Assembly: GCF_017916325.1 (NCBI RefSeq)
Contig: NC_090153.1
Location: 510,001-574,000 of the forward strand
Direction: 5' to 3'
DNA: 64,000 nt
From: Leishmania martiniquensis
Taxonomy: Eukaryota > Euglenozoa > Kinetoplastea > Trypanosomatida > Trypanosomatidae
Shown here: piece by piece, positions 50,709 to 64,000 of the stretch
How positions within the stretch are numbered: the stretch's first letter is position 1
Layout: each line of letters starts with the position of its first letter
The notes under the pieces: model-generated
Seen by the model: the letters and a program-made list of their open reading frames with translations, nothing else
Database searches by the model: none
What the model was told of the DNA's origin: nothing
Position numbers and translations under genes: made by a program

Positions 50709-53700
50709 GGTCGCCGAAGGTGCAGCAGCGACCTCTACACGAACGCGCACACATGCAGCACCATCGTCCTGTGAGTGCAATCGAAACGCAACTTGACGGG
50801 CATAAATGGGTTCAAAGCGTCCAGCATAAGTGTGCGCGCGTGTGTGTGTGCCTCCCCTCTCCTCTTTCACTCTGCGGCTTGGCGCGCATCTTTCCCATTC
50901 TATGGATTTCCCCCCTTCGGAGTGTTCCTTTGATTGTTTCTGTCGTCCTGATGTGCCGCACAGCAGAGCGGACTCTTCCGCATTCTCATCAGCCTTTTCT
51001 CCCCCCTTTTCCCCCTTTTTTCATTCTGCATTCAGATGTTCCATTGCTGCTTTTCGTGCTTCGCTCTCTCTCTCGACGTCTACACCTTTTCCGGGCTATG
51101 CCTTTTCGTGCCTCTTGCGCGGTAAGCGCGGAGTGCCCTCGAGCGGCTCCGATGTGTCGCATAGGCCACTGTGACAGGATGTGCGCTCGGTGCGCTGTGG
51201 CTGTCGCTGCTGCGGCCCCTCCCTCTCTGGCACTTTTTCCTCTTTCGTCCTCCCCCGCTTCGCTCCCCTCCTCCTCCTGCGGTATCGTATGACATGGGCA
51301 ACCTGCGAGTCGGTGGCCCCCGTACGAAGGGGCGGTGCACGGCGAAAAAGGGGGAGGAAAAAGAACGAAATCGGAAACGCCGGCGCGGGCGCGTTGGGAA
51401 TGCATAGAGCACACACACGCACACGCACACACGCAACGAAGACGCACAAAAAGCGAACGAAACGCCGACCGGCCAACGGAAGGAAATGAGTCACAGAGAA
51501 TCGATGATACAAGGGCCCGATTCTTACGCTCGCTGGAAGGAGACGGACATGCACACACACACACAAAAAGAGGGGCTGTGCGTGCGTGAGTACACACCGG
51601 CTCGTACTCTTGCAGGCACACACACACACACACGTGCACATATGCAATCATACACAAGAGCTTCTCTGTTTCTCTTCCCCATCTACTCTTCCACGTTTTC
51701 TTCTCGCTACTTTGTTGGCCTTGTTCTGCTGTCTCGTCACGGCGCAGGCGCACAACGCACCTTGTATACACGCATATACATATATATATATAGGTAGATA
51801 TATTTCTTCCTCCTCCCCCTCCGCTCTTCTCTTTTCACCTCTCTTTCTGTTTACTTTTGACTATCGACTGGAAGGGCTTGACGGTTATTCTCCGGCTTCT
51901 TTTATCTTCCGTTCTTTTGAGTCTCCTTTATTCTTGTGTGCGACTGTCGATGTCAGCTGCGCCGTCTGTACTCGTGCTGCACGTGCGTGTGTGTATATGC
52001 TCCCGCGTAGATGGCCAGAAGCGCACGCATCTCTTCCCGCTGTCCAATTTGCTGTCTCTTGTACCTTCTTCACCATGTGCGACGCCCTCCTCAACGGCAC
52101 GCCGCCCCCTCTTTTCCCTTCCTCGTGCCGTTGCTTCGGCCCCTGCTGTTTCAGTCTCCTGCTTGCCTTGGCACCCGCCCCTCCCCTCCTCCTTCCCTCC
52201 GCCCTTCTGCCGCTTTCTCTTTGTTCCAACTAATGCCTTGGTGGACACACACGCAGACATATGCCCCGCCCCCCTGCACCCCCCCTGCTGCACCCCTGCT
52301 GCATTCGCGGTGACGGTGGGCTCCGGCGTCGGCTGCGTTTTCTTTTTTTGGGGGGCGCGCCTTTCTGCCCATCGCGGAAGAAGAGGAACGAAGCGAAAAA
52401 GGCAGAGACGCACGCAAACTTTGGAGGGGGAGAGGAAACACATCCAAGAAAAAGGGGGATAGGGGGCGGCGGCCGTGTGGGGCGATGCCCACTTGCACCT
52501 GCGGTAAGCCGGGGAGACAGGAAGGAATGAGCGAACGACAAACAAGTGAACAGTACACATGGCAAAGTAAATGCGAACACGTTTGGGAGCTGCGATCGGG
52601 CATGTGGGAGAAAATGCGAAGCACTAGCGAAGTGGGGTGCGACCGCAGCAATGATGAGGAGAGAGAGAGACCGTGGGTGGGTGGACCTTTATGTTTTAGA
52701 TCGATGTACACGCCTATGGTCTCTTTCTTAGCGCGCGCGCCCATGCCACTCGGGTAGTGTATATATACATATGTATGTGCTTGTGGGTCGTCACCATCCC
52801 CCTTTTCGTTTTGTCCATCTTTTTTTCCTTTTGCTGTTCTTCTGCCATTCACCCCCAGAATGTTTCTTCTTCCATCGCCACCCCCCTTCTCCTCTCTTTC
52901 CTCCTCCTTGCGTAGTCTCTGGAGTGACCTGATTTCCCTCATTTTTTTATTTGCGCTTCCTCTGCGTACTAGTGACCTCGATTCGTCGCCTCTTTCTTCT
53001 AGTGTCGTATCGTTGTGACTTGTGGCAGACACACGTACGGAGGCGTGCAGCATCGAGTTTTCTCTCCCCCTTTCCCCCTTTTTTCTTTATTCGTTGCTCT
53101 CATCGTCAGCTGCGCCTTTTTTTTGTACGTCTTATTCGTTCATTTCGAGTCGAGTGGGCTTGTCACCCGCTTTGTATTCTCTGCTGCTCTTCGTGCGCGC
53201 TTCGCCCTTTCTCGCGCTACCACACCCATTCTTTTGCCTTCTCCCCCTTTTTTGCTTCGTTTTGGCGTTTTATATCTGTACGCGAGTTTTTCTGTGTGTC
53301 TGTGTCTAAGTGTCTGCCTGCCTGCCTGCGTCTGCGTCTGCGTCTGTGTGTCTGTGTGCGCTTCAGCAGGTGGACCTACGAGGCTTTTCAAAAAAACAAA
53401 AGAACATTCGAGTGTGTGTCTCTGCGGTTATTATTTGTATGTTTGGAAAATGTCATATTTTTTTCGCTGCGTTCCCCTCCTTTTGCCTTTTTTTTGGTTG
53501 CTTCCTCCTCTGCCTGCCGCGTCTTGCGCCATCTCACATAAACAAACGTGCATCTTCTTTTTTTTCGCCCACCCGCCTCTCTCTCTTCCCTCGCTCTGTT
53601 CGCCCTCTATCTTCTCTGGTTATTTCTTTTTTCCCCCTTTTCTTTGCCTTTGCTGTTTCGTATTCGTTTGTGTTTGCCCGCTCATGTAAGCGCTTCTTTT

Positions 53701-56700
53701 TTTGCTTGTTTTTTTTCTTCTTCCTCCCTTTTCTCTCGCCACCTCTCCGCACTTTTGCCTTTCGTTAAAGCTGCCCGATGATTTCAACGGACTCCTTTTT
53801 TTTTCTTTCGTTGTTGCTGCCTTGTGGGCATCTTCGCTCGCGACCTGTTCTCCTTGGTGTTGTGCTGGTGATTCCTTCCGCGTGTGGACCTCCACTACCC
53901 GCAGCGAAGAAGCACACCCGTAGAAGCAAATATGCACATACACACTCATACATACTATCCTATATATACACATAGATGTATGAGGCTGCACATACATCTA
54001 AGCCACTAATCGGGAAAAAGAGAAGCGGAAGGAAAAGAGTGGAGTGGAGGAGGGTGAAGGAGGAGGAGGGGGAAGCGTCGCGGACTTCGGCACTTACACC
54101 GTCGCGCACGCTCTTCATCTCGCTTTTCTCTTCCCCTTTCCGCCTCTGCGCGCATTTTTTGACCTTTTTTGTCTCGACTCGGTCTATATGACACTCTTTT
54201 AAATGCCTGTCTGCCTGTCTCGCTATGTGTATGTGTGTCTAGTGGCGGTGGCTGCGGGGATATAAATAAGAGAAGGCAAGAGGAACATACAGTTGTACGG
54301 TGATGGAAGTCAGCGCCTCCGACAAGAGGCAGCAGCACCGGCGGAGCACTCTTGACGGAAATGTGTACGCGCCAGTGCTTCCCCTTTCTCCCCTTCCCCT
54401 GACTCGCCCCCACCTCCCTTTTCCTTGAAGCGAAGAGGGAGAAGATGTCTCACACGCCGGCACGCGCAGCATACAACGATGATATAAGCACGCGGATCTC
54501 CGGTAAGAACCGTAAAGCAAAGAAGGGCGAGACGGTGAAGAAGGAAGCGAACGAAAAGTGCACTCACAGAGAAGAGAGAGAGAGATAGAGAGAAAAGGTG
54601 AAACATCGACAGCCGCATCAGCAAACAGCAGAGCAAAAAAAAAAGAACGAGAGAAGCACTACAAAAAACAAATGACTGCGAGTGTACCTCCCCCCTCTCC
54701 CCCTCCACTTCCTTCCAGTAACACCAATATATATATATATGCACACTCCAACAATCATTGTGACTTGTGGTCATCGGTGAAAAGCGACGGGAGAGGAGGA
54801 GGAGGAGGGGAGGCCCGAAGCCGACGATACACAAGTAAAAAGCAAAGCATGCGACCGACGGTGCCTGTGAATTCGCTTTTCCCGTAAGCTGTCGCTGCTC
54901 TGTGTATGTCTTCTCTATGCATACATTTCTTCCTTTTGGTCTGGCGTCAAGACCTCACGCACACAACCGCCTTTTTTTTGTTTTCCCTTCAGCAGTGTCG
55001 ACGTTGGGCGAATACGCACCAGCGCCATGCTCGTTTGCTGTCTTCGCCCTCTTCTGTAGACCTTCGCGTGAGAGTACGTGACTGTCCCTCTCTCTGACAA
55101 GGGACACCTGTGTTGCCTTCGTGAGTGGACGTGCGCTGAGATTTGCTCTTCTCCTGAAGTCCGTTTTCCCCGCCTTGTGCCACTTTCAGTTTTTTTTCGC
55201 TCCACTCTTCAGCAGCCTTTCCGACTCCTCCGACGTTATGCTGTGACGATCTGCTCGCTCGTGTGTGTGTGTGTGTGTGCTGTGAAGGGGCGGTCACGTC
55301 ACGCGTGCCGGCTATTTACTTTTAGCTGTGTTTCTTTGACCTTTTCTTCTGTGCTTGTGTTGCTGCTTATCCGTGTGGCAAAGGAGGACACCCACGCCAT
55401 GCCCGCGTAGCTGAAGCCTCGCCACCTCCCACTGCTTCCCACCAAACTTACGCGTGCGCAACACACACACACACACATGCACGCTGCAGCTCGCTCCCCA
55501 AACCGAAGCCCGTCTTCCATGGAAGGGGGAGAGGAGAGCGAACAAAGCGCCTCCAGGAGCTGCGCATCGTCTCTCTCTCCTTGCTGTCCGCTTCCGTCTT
55601 TTTCCCATTTTTACGGTTCCCCCCTCGTTCCTCACCTTCCTGTGCTCCTCCCCGACTGGGTGTCGAAGCGGCCCTCCTTCCCCCTTTTCGCGCTTTCACG
55701 CTGCCAACGCTGCGCCTGTGCTTATCGGACTCTATTTCTCCCTTTTTGTTGTTTTCCTCTCTTCTTCGCCCACCCCTCTTCCCTTCCCTTAGCGGGCCAC
55801 GTTTGCTCTGCGCCGCAGGAGATGATAACACACACGGACAGGCAGACAGACAGACAGACGCAGAGGAAACACTACATGCCCCCCAAAAAGGGATCACATT
55901 TCTCAATCTCTCTCTCTCATTCTCCTCCTTCTTTGGTGTCTCCCCCTTCGTTCTCTGTTGCTTCTCCTCTCCCTCCCCCTCTCAGTTTGCCCTCCTGCCC
56001 CTCTTCCACTATTTCTGTTTTGAAGTTGCTTACCATCACACACACACACACACTCTTTCTTTCTGCTTTCCTTGCATGAGCTCTGCGTTTGATCCACACA
56101 GGTAGGTGCATCCGCTTTCAAGTTGCTCCTCTTCCTCTACTCCTCTCGACCGTCCTTCGCCAGAAAAATTCCTTCGCCCATTTTCTTTTTTTTCCTCCCC
56201 CTTTCTGACGCATTCGTTTCCCTCAATTATTTTCGCTTTCGTTATTTTTTTCCCCCTTTCTGTGGGGGGGGCGCACCCTCTCTCTTGGGTCTTTGCTGAT
56301 CGCTTGCGGTTGCGTTCGCCTTCTCTGAGACGACGCTTTGGCATGCGCGTGAGATGAACAGGGCCTACACTTTTATATACACATATACATTCCTGTGAGC
56401 ATCTGTTCTCGGCTCTGTCCCCCTCCTCCATCCCCCCTCTCCCTCTTTTCCGCTTACTTCCCACAGAGCCCTATCGAGCAGGCACAAGTGCTCTTGTCTC
56501 CCCTGCTCAGTGGAAGTTCCCTTCTTGGTTTTCTATCGCGCCGCCTTAAAGTGCCTCTTGTCGCCGTCCCCCCCCCCCAGATTGCTGGGCCACAACGCCT
56601 CTCCCCCGTGAATGTATATGCTTGCATACCTCTGTACGTGGTTTCTTTGCCATGGCTTCATTTTCTTTTCTGATTTATTTCCTTCACGTGCGTGCCCCCG

Positions 56701-59700
56701 AGGGGAGGAATAAAGCGGCGCACCACGAGGCGCCGTGATCAGAAACAGCGGCTGCAGCACACACACCTACACACACACACACATTCCCCAAAGCATTCGA
56801 ACTCGACGAGCCTGCGCCTGCTTGCTTATTGGGGGGTCTGTGTGCCCTGGGCTCAGCATTTAAAGCATAAATGTGGGGTGCCGTGTGGCAGAGGAGCCAT
56901 GAAGAGTGTCGGAGGGGACCTTTTTTTCCCCCGAGGGGGGAGAGAGAGGCAGGGAAGAGAGCTGTGAGAAATGACTGTGCCTCTCCTTGGGAGCATATAT
57001 ATGTATATATATATATATACACGTGTATACATGAATGTGTGTGCGCGCGCATATTTCTCCGTCTCCGTTGTATACGCTTCCCATTCTCTCGCTTCATCAC
57101 GCCCCTTTTGCTCATCCTCTGGCGGGCGTGCCTCTCTCTCTCTCCCCTCCCCTCCCCTTCCCCCCCGCCGCTCTCTCATTTCCACTTCCGTTTCTTGATT
57201 GGCTGTGCGTTGATGGATGCACATGCGCTCGCTTTTGCCGAGGGCGAGGGTGGGGGAGGGAGTGCGCCTATCACTTCATGTCTCCGCCCCCCTCCCCCCC
57301 TGCAGGTGTGTGCCCGAGTATTTTCTCGCTGCTGTGTCTCTGCGAATGCCACAGCGGGATGGCTGCCGTTATATGCGACCCCCTTTTTTATACTGTATTT
57401 CTTTCCCTTTCCGCTGCTCGCAAGCAAATCGGGGGAAAACAGAGAGAAACATCGCAGCCGCCGCCGTCATGAGGCCAATAAAGACGGGGCGATTTGTCTG
57501 TGAGTGTGTGCGTGTCTGTCTGTATGTGTTCCCGGTGTCCTCTCCTCTTCCCGTTACTGCTTCCCTCTCTTTTTTTTACAGAGTGGAACTCAGAACCGGT
57601 CTCTCTCTGTCTCTCATGCACCGTTAGATGGCCCTTACCTCTTTTTCATGGCCTTTAAATTACCCCCTTTCGTCTGTTCCGTGTCCCCTCTTCTCCCGCT
57701 CCCTTTTCTTTACCCCGATACCTCGATGAAGTTGCGTCTTGGCGTCATTTCACATCGTTGTCAGCATCTCCTCCCCCCTTCTCCTGTCCTTTTCTTCTCC
57801 TCTCCCTGATCCCGTGCGCTAACGCCTTCCCCCTTTTTTGTTTTCTGTTCGGCAGGCACTCACTCATTTTTTCCCCAACTGGTCCTCTCTCATGGATGGC
57901 CGCCGCCCCCCTCCTTCCCCCTCCTTACTACCACCGTGTGCGGTGCGCACGTACACTGCCTCGTGCGTGCCTGTGCATGGCGGCACTCCCCTTCTCCCCC
58001 TCCCTCTGTGAGTACGGCCCCCTTTTCTTTTCGCCTTACCCCCAACGCGTATCGCTGCCTCATCATCTTTCAAGGAGGCCCGAAGGGAAATACACACACA
58101 CACATATATATACATATATGTATTCGGCACCATCGGCTCCGGCAACGGCAACGACGGTGGTGGAGAGACACACGAAGGAAGAGAGAGCGAGATGGGGGAG
58201 CGCATCGTATGCCAACGCGTGTAGGATGTGGGATTTGTTTATACAAAATTTGGTCCCCTCCCCCCTCCCCCTCCTCTTCACACCACACCACTCCCCTCCT
58301 CGTTTTGTGGAAGTTGTATGATATAGAGAAGCACGTACGTCCCACGCAGAGACGAGGCAGGAGAATGGAAAAAAGAACAAGAACGAGCCTCCGCAGTCCA
58401 CTCCCTCGACGCAGTGGTGATGGGCCCACCACGTAAGGAGTTCTCTGGCGACTAACGTGTATGCTATATCATTTGTGCTCATCCAATCGAGACTGTCTGA
58501 GCGAGAGGGTGCAACGCGGAGGGCACTTCGTGGCCGAGCAGCAGCAGCCGTATTGCAAGTCGGGCATCCCAGCGCCATCGAACGAAGAAAAACGAAACAA
58601 AGTCACAAGCCAAATCCACAAGAGAGAGGGAGAGAGGTTTTCGGCTTTCACTGATGTCCTGTGCGGTCCTTTTTTTTCCCTTTTGTTCTTCGGGAGCTCT
58701 CTGGGGTCTCCGCGCCAACTCCATTGTGCTGAGCAAGTGCGCAAGCAAATAGGCGAAGGACGCTGCTCTCAAGAGGAGTACACACGTACACCAACGCAAA
58801 GGCGCGCGCGGCTGGATGGTTGAGGGACGAGTGCGCTGCCAAAAAGCAAACGCGCATGCGCTAGCACGGCGGCACGTGGGGGACTGTCTAAAGCTGGCCA
58901 ACAACGAAAACGGCAGAAGGGAGGAACTTTTTTTTTCGGGCGGCACGGAAGTGTAAGACACGGGGTGGGAGGATGGGGTGCCTACACAGGAGCACTGGCC
59001 ACGATGCCCTGCCTGTGGCATACGGTAGTCGGTGTGTGTATCTCTCTTCTCTGTTGCACTCACGTTTTCATTTGAATATGCCGCGTGCGAGCCTTATTCT
59101 TTGGCCATCGCGTCGCTCACTCCATGGCCTGTTTCCTGTGAGCCTGCCAGCGCATCTACCTCTCCTTGTGTGTGTGTGTGCTCACGGTGCCTCTCGCCCG
59201 CGACTTTCACTCCCTTACACGTTTCTCCTTCCCCTTCCCTCCTACTTGCCCACAGCTCTTCCACGCTTCCGTCCCTGTGCTCCCGCTTCTCTTACCGCCT
59301 CCCTCTCTCTCTGTGTGTGTGCGTGCCTTTTTTTTCCTGTACGCTGGCCTCCTTCATTGCAGATGTGCTGGATTGTCGCCTCTTATATAGATATTCCCTT
59401 TTCTGTTCCCATCTGCTCTTGCAGTGCCCTTTTCCTCTTCTTCGTCACACCCACACCACGGGAAGGAACCATCTGGGAAGGACTGATCAGCGGTGTGTCT
59501 GTGTCTCTCCGTACGTGCGTGTGTGGGGCTCCTCTCTCTCTCCCTTCTTTTTAAGGAGTATCCGATGGCCTTTGCCCCCTCTTTTCTCGGGATCGATGCA
59601 GCTCACGCATGAGGCAGTCGAATGCGGGACATGTTTTTTTTTTCAGTTTCCTTCCTCCCTCCCCCCATTTCCCTTTCAGCAGGCTGTTGTGCTTTCTTGC

Positions 59701-62700
59701 TGTTAACACTTCTCATGCCTTTTCGATGTACGAGTGCCCATCTCATCATATCTAGAGCAGTCTGTGGTTGTATGCGTGTGTGAAGCTCATCGTCGCATCC
59801 ATGTCTTTTCCCTTTTCTTTTGTCGCCGCGGCGGAAGGCACGCGCTCGAGGAGTAGGCGCTGAGCGTGCGGGCAGGCAGCGACTTCCCAGCTATAGCATA
59901 TATTTATATATGTTTGTCTTGAAGGAGCTGAAGCAGGTCCCGCTGAGAGTTTAAGAGGGTCTGTGCAAGTCCTCTTTTCTTTCCCCGCAAGCTCTGAGAA
60001 CTCCTGCCACTGCCTCGAATGCTGCCGCCCTTCCCTCCGTCCACTTTTTCGTCACTCTCCATTTTTTCCTTCCAAGTTCTGTTATGCTTCCGTTTTGTTA
60101 TCATTTCGTCTCCCTCTCCCTCTTTTCTCTCTCGCACGCACGCCCATCAGCAGTGTGGCACTCCTCTTTTTTTTCTTTCCGTCTCATTTTTGAGCGCCTC
60201 ATCCTCGTGTTGGCGTACGGGTGGCTGTCTTGACCTGTTCGGCACTGCTTATGTCTATGTAGCTCGTCCCTTTGCCCCCCTTTCCCATTTTCTCTTTGTC
60301 TGTTGCTCCCCCCTCTCTCTCTCCTCTGCATGCCACCAAACGTGATTCTCTGTCTTGCTCCACTCGCTCCCCTTCGGCGGGATTTTTTTTTCTTGCTTCC
60401 GTCTTCCACATGTTTGCCGTCGCCATCGCGGCAAACGTTTCTTCTTTTTTTTCTTGTTGCTGGTTTCGCTCTTCGTCTTACCCCCCTATGTGCACACGTT
60501 TGCTCCCCTTTTTTTTTGAAACTTCCGTCTCATCATGCACCTCGTCTTCACGCGCTGCTTCGCGCATCGTCTCACTTTCCCTTACGCACCCACTCTCTTT
60601 TTCTTTTGTTCGCTGCAGCGGCAGAAAGGAGACACGGCTCAAGAGGGAGTAAACATCGATGACTCCCGAGCGAGGGGGAGGCCGACACGTTAAAACGCTC
60701 CCGCTGACGAGTGCACCGTCCTCTTAAACCTTTGGGGCGTGGCGTGTGTACCACGCCGCGGGGGATGGGACGATGACCTGTGCTGCGTTTATCATGATGC
60801 TTGCTCACCCCTCATTCTTCTTTGTCTCGCCCTGCGACACGGGCTCAGACAAACATTCTTCGCGCACCCCACGTCTTTCTCTCTCCCTCACGACCCACGG
60901 CGCGGCTTTTTCTTCCTCTCCGGTCTCCCCGTGCTTGACCTTCGGAGTTTTGGCAACGCGGAGGCTGTGTGGGCGCTCTCTCTCGCGCTCATTGAAAGCC
61001 ATCCGTTTCTTGTGCCTTCCCTCCTCCCCTCATTTTCGCGCGCTCTCTCTCGCTTCCCCTCACCCTCCATTTTTCTTAAAGTTTTCCCCACGAACAAAAG
61101 CAATAACAAAAAGATTCACACTGCCGACGCGGGCGCCGCTATCCCCTCTCTCCCCATTTTACCGTTCCGTCAACTCTCTCGCCGCTTTACCTTCTTCCTC
61201 TCGGCATTGCTAAGCTGGTGCAAAGAAGCGAAGAAAAAAAGAAGGCTTACGAAGGAGGCAGACAAGGTGTGTAGTGCTGCTATCGTTACTGGACATGCGT
61301 GCCGATCTGTCTCTGTGCGGGTGTGCGCATGGCCGCAGTGCTGACAACCCGATCCGCTCTCTCTTTCTATTGCTCGTTATGCCCTTTCTCGAATGTGCTT
61401 ATCCGTCCTCTTGCCGTATGTCGTCGTCGGTGTCGGCGCCGACATATTTGTCTTGTGCTCCTTCGCCGCTTCCACTGCCATCTCTCCATATATATTCGTT
61501 GCCGCAGGTGCGCCTCTTTCTCTGCCGCTATCCCCCGCCCCCCATGCACACCCTCTTTTTTTTCCCCCGTCATCTCTCTCCACAGCTTCTGGCTGCCCCT
61601 CTTCTTGCTAGGAGGAGAGGGGTGGTGGGTGGGGTGGCGGCGGCCATGCGCTGATTCCGCCGCGCTGGCGTGATGGCGTATGCCTAGAGGTCACGGTGAG
61701 GGAAGGGAAGGGAAGGGTGCTAGCGAGGTGTTGGTGCCGGTGGTGCGCCGCGGAGCACACCGAAGGCGTGACGGGTGTGCGCCGCTGAACGCTGTCTCGG
61801 TCTTTTTTTCGGGCGAGTCCTATTCGTTGAGGTGAACCGTCGATGCAAAGGGGCGCCTCTATCCCCATTTTTGCTCCCTCTTTTTTTTTCGCTTTCTTCA
61901 GGGTATTTCGTCATGTTCGTCTACCGGCTGCGGTGGCGTCTGCACGCAGGCGCGCACAGGGGACGTGGTGAAGGGAGGGGGATGGCGGCCATGGCGGCGA
62001 TGCGCTTTCTCTGGCAATGCCATTAGACCATGCAGGATGCGCGCCGTGCGTCGCACGCCGCGTACTCTTTCACTTCCTCCTCGCCCGCCTGACTCTTCCA
62101 TTCCGAACCCGCTCACTCCCCCCTTTTGTTTATTCTCGAGCGCACCCTTCGGCAACATAGGCGTGTGATTTCGTGTAGGTACCACCGCAAAGGCCAGTGT
62201 CTCTGGCGGCAGCCTACGCCTTTCGCCTTCCCCTCCCCTCTGCCTCTTTCCTCCTTCTCGTTGTCGCTATGTGCGCCTCTCCTCAAGTCTGATACCTTTC
62301 GAGCCGATATGGCAAATCTGCACGCGACGTGTCACAGCTGCTTCCACCATTGTAACCTCATCGATGCGTGCACGTGCTTGAGAGTGCGTATGTGTGTGTG
62401 CGTGTGTGTGTGTGGGGTCTACAGCACACATGAAGCAGCCGAAGAGGTGAAAGAAAGGCCTCTGGGAAGGGGACGCGTTCTCTCTCACGCAGCACACTTA
62501 TCGGCATGTATGTGTCTGTGTGTGTGTATGTGGTGCTCCTGCGCCGATGGATATATGTGTATCTATATATGTATAGCTACCTGCTCCATAACCGAAGCTC
62601 ATGACGCGGGTGCGTGTGAGTGTGTGTATGTGTGCGTGCGTGCGCGCGCTTGCGGGCGAGGTGGAGGGTAGGGAAGAAGAGCGCTTCGTCTACTGCACCA

Positions 62701-64000
62701 ACGGCAGCTGAAGTGCGGCCCAGCCTTGTCCACCTTCCTCCCTCTGTGTGGCTGCGTGGTGGGTGCGACTGCACACATTTATCATATATATATATGTATG
62801 CATTAATATTATATAGATCTATAAGTCCGTACACACAGAGCTTTGCAGTGATTTTTCTATACCCGAACCCCTTCGCTGAACCGCTCCTTTCTCTCCGAGA
62901 CTCTGTTCTGCTTCGTCGTGACATTGGGCCCTCCTGACACACATACCTGGTCGCTGAATGACCGGCGCAGGCACATCAATTTACACCAGCGGAGTACACA
63001 CAAGTATCTTCTTGAGTATATATGTATGTGTGCACATACGCGCCTATATATATGTATATGTATAGCTGTATATGCACGAGGATATGTGTATGTGTATGCA
63101 TCGGCGTATGTGCGGTGGATACGCGCCTTCTCTCGATGAGGCCGAACACACACATACACACCACACACTACACAGACACACACAGACAGACAGACACAGA
63201 GAAAAATGATGAGAACCGTATCGAGTGAGCGCAAACGTAAATGATGCGAAGGGCAGCAGCTCTGCCGCAGAAAAAGGGGTGCCTTGTCTCGCGCAGTGGC
63301 CACTTTGTATGCCTCTGTGTGTGGAGGGTGGCGGGAAGCGGCAGGCGCGCACGAGAGGGTGAGAAGAGCTGTAGGGGGAGGGGAGAGGGAGGGAGGAAGA
63401 GCCCCCTCCTCCGCCGAATGCGCATGTCGTCTCTCTTCACTGTTGCGCCGGCGCTGTGAATGGGTGAAAGTTGGTGCCACCGCACCTATTCTCCCCCTCA
63501 TCCTTCTATGGTGATTCCCATACACAGAGTGAAGATGATTGTCACGTCGAAGCCCGGCTCATGCGCTTCCGCTGCTCTACGCCAACGATGCCGAGCAAAG
63601 CCAGCTACCTTCTTCAGCGCCCTCACTCTTTGCCTCCTTCCCTCTCTCTTTGATCTCATCCGGCGCCCTTTCTGCGGCGCGCTGGCGCCTGCAGTGGCCC
63701 GCCAGAGGTCACAGGCGCCCCGTTTCTGTCGCGCCCCCGCAGCAGTGTTCATTACCGCTGAAACATTCACTTTCCCGCACATACGGTACACGCACTCGCG
63801 CATAAACAAAGACACATTGTGCCCACCTTTTCATTAGTTCGATTTCCTTAAGGTGACCCGTCTGCGCACGTGGCCGTGCGCTGGACAGCACCGACGCAAA
63901 GCCATACAACTGCGCCTATTTCTCAGTGTAGAGTAGAGACCGTCGGCCCATAAACTCACGCATGCGGTGACGCGCACTCGCACCCCCCCTGCACAGGCGC
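50709..64000 (+). other. 13.3 kb without a recognisable gene
   Basis: I read frames on both strands and found only low-complexity translations of C/T, CA/TG and A-rich DNA. Nothing had a domain motif or the GC-rich third-position bias of the genes upstream. Microsatellites are frequent: TA tracts near 51777, 52757, 54727, 56999-57020, 58105, 59898, 62565, 62784 and 63016-63095, and CA/TG tracts near 51410-51435, 51552-51567, 51616-51633, 55264-55280, 55463-55476, 56038-56052, 56759-56782 and 62392-62412. C/T tracts and T runs recur throughout, so several trans-splice sites are possible. The start is presumably the 3' UTR of CCCH gene B. The end may belong to a gene outside the window. G-rich patches at 61610-61760 and 61960-62010 faintly resemble SIDER2 but were not called. 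Confidence 0.45.
63016..63095. repeat. TA/TG-rich microsatellite cluster
   Basis: About 80 bp of interleaved TATA, GTATG and TATG units. It is similar in type to the cluster at 47336-47426. Confidence 0.7.

Noticed and set aside
52151..53053. Minus-strand 300-residue frame in the 13 kb region
   Set aside because: It has Arg/Ser/Glu/Lys-rich composition from the complement of C/T tracts, no domain, and the wrong strand for the unit.
58461..58823. Possible small 120-residue protein on the plus strand
   Set aside because: Codon third positions are not GC-biased as in the real genes here and no motif is visible. It is probably chance.
61608..62030. Possible decayed SIDER2 element
   Set aside because: Only short G-rich stretches (GGGGTGGTGG, GGCGGCC) resemble the element. 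There is no aligned body or A tail.
1..64000. CRISPR arrays, bacterial operon signals and a transcription strand switch
   Set aside because: The direct repeats present are microsatellites or SIDER2 copies without regular spacers, and every credible gene is on the plus strand.

Overview
The window looks like trypanosomatid nuclear DNA, most likely from Leishmania. The evidence is GC-rich intronless genes, every credible gene on the same (+) strand, long pyrimidine-rich intergenic tracts of the kind used for trans-splicing, many TG/CA and TA microsatellites, and SIDER2-type retroposon copies. The gene order TRF, 2-oxoglutarate carrier, choline-phosphate cytidylyltransferase, pair of CCCH zinc-finger proteins fits, from memory, Leishmania chromosome 18 and a syntenic block of T. 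brucei chromosome 10. That placement was not checked against a database. The whole window reads as the interior of one polycistronic transcription unit; no strand switch is visible.

Layout: a SET-domain protein (291-2186); a Kintoun/PIH1-type dynein assembly factor (3688-6015); a TRF-like telomere-binding protein with a C-terminal Myb/telobox (8088-10430); two nearly identical 2-oxoglutarate/malate-type mitochondrial carriers in tandem (11872-12834, 15028-15954); a SIDER2 copy; a NAA60-like N-acetyltransferase with a C-terminal membrane anchor (19990-22101); a 1449-residue protein that appears to be built from four decayed phytochelatin-synthase/papain-like units (22989-27338); a choline-phosphate cytidylyltransferase fused to a degenerate CDP-alcohol phosphotransferase domain (31520-33295); a second SIDER2 copy; a CCCH zinc-finger protein (38455-40800); a 3'-truncated SIDER2 copy; and a paralogous CCCH protein (48831-50708). 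About 13 kb without a recognisable gene follows.

The genes do not form a single pathway, as is usual in trypanosomatid units. Spacing is uneven: the first 27 kb is fairly dense, while 27-64 kb is dominated by 4-13 kb stretches without genes around the cytidylyltransferase and the two zinc-finger genes. These probably carry long UTRs and post-transcriptional control elements.

The most interesting items are the four-unit pseudo-phytochelatin-synthase protein, in which no unit keeps a full Cys-His-Asp triad; the cytidylyltransferase fused to a domain that has lost three of four catalytic aspartates; three almost identical direct SIDER2 repeats within 23 kb, one truncated at the unexpected end; and the homogenised carrier pair.
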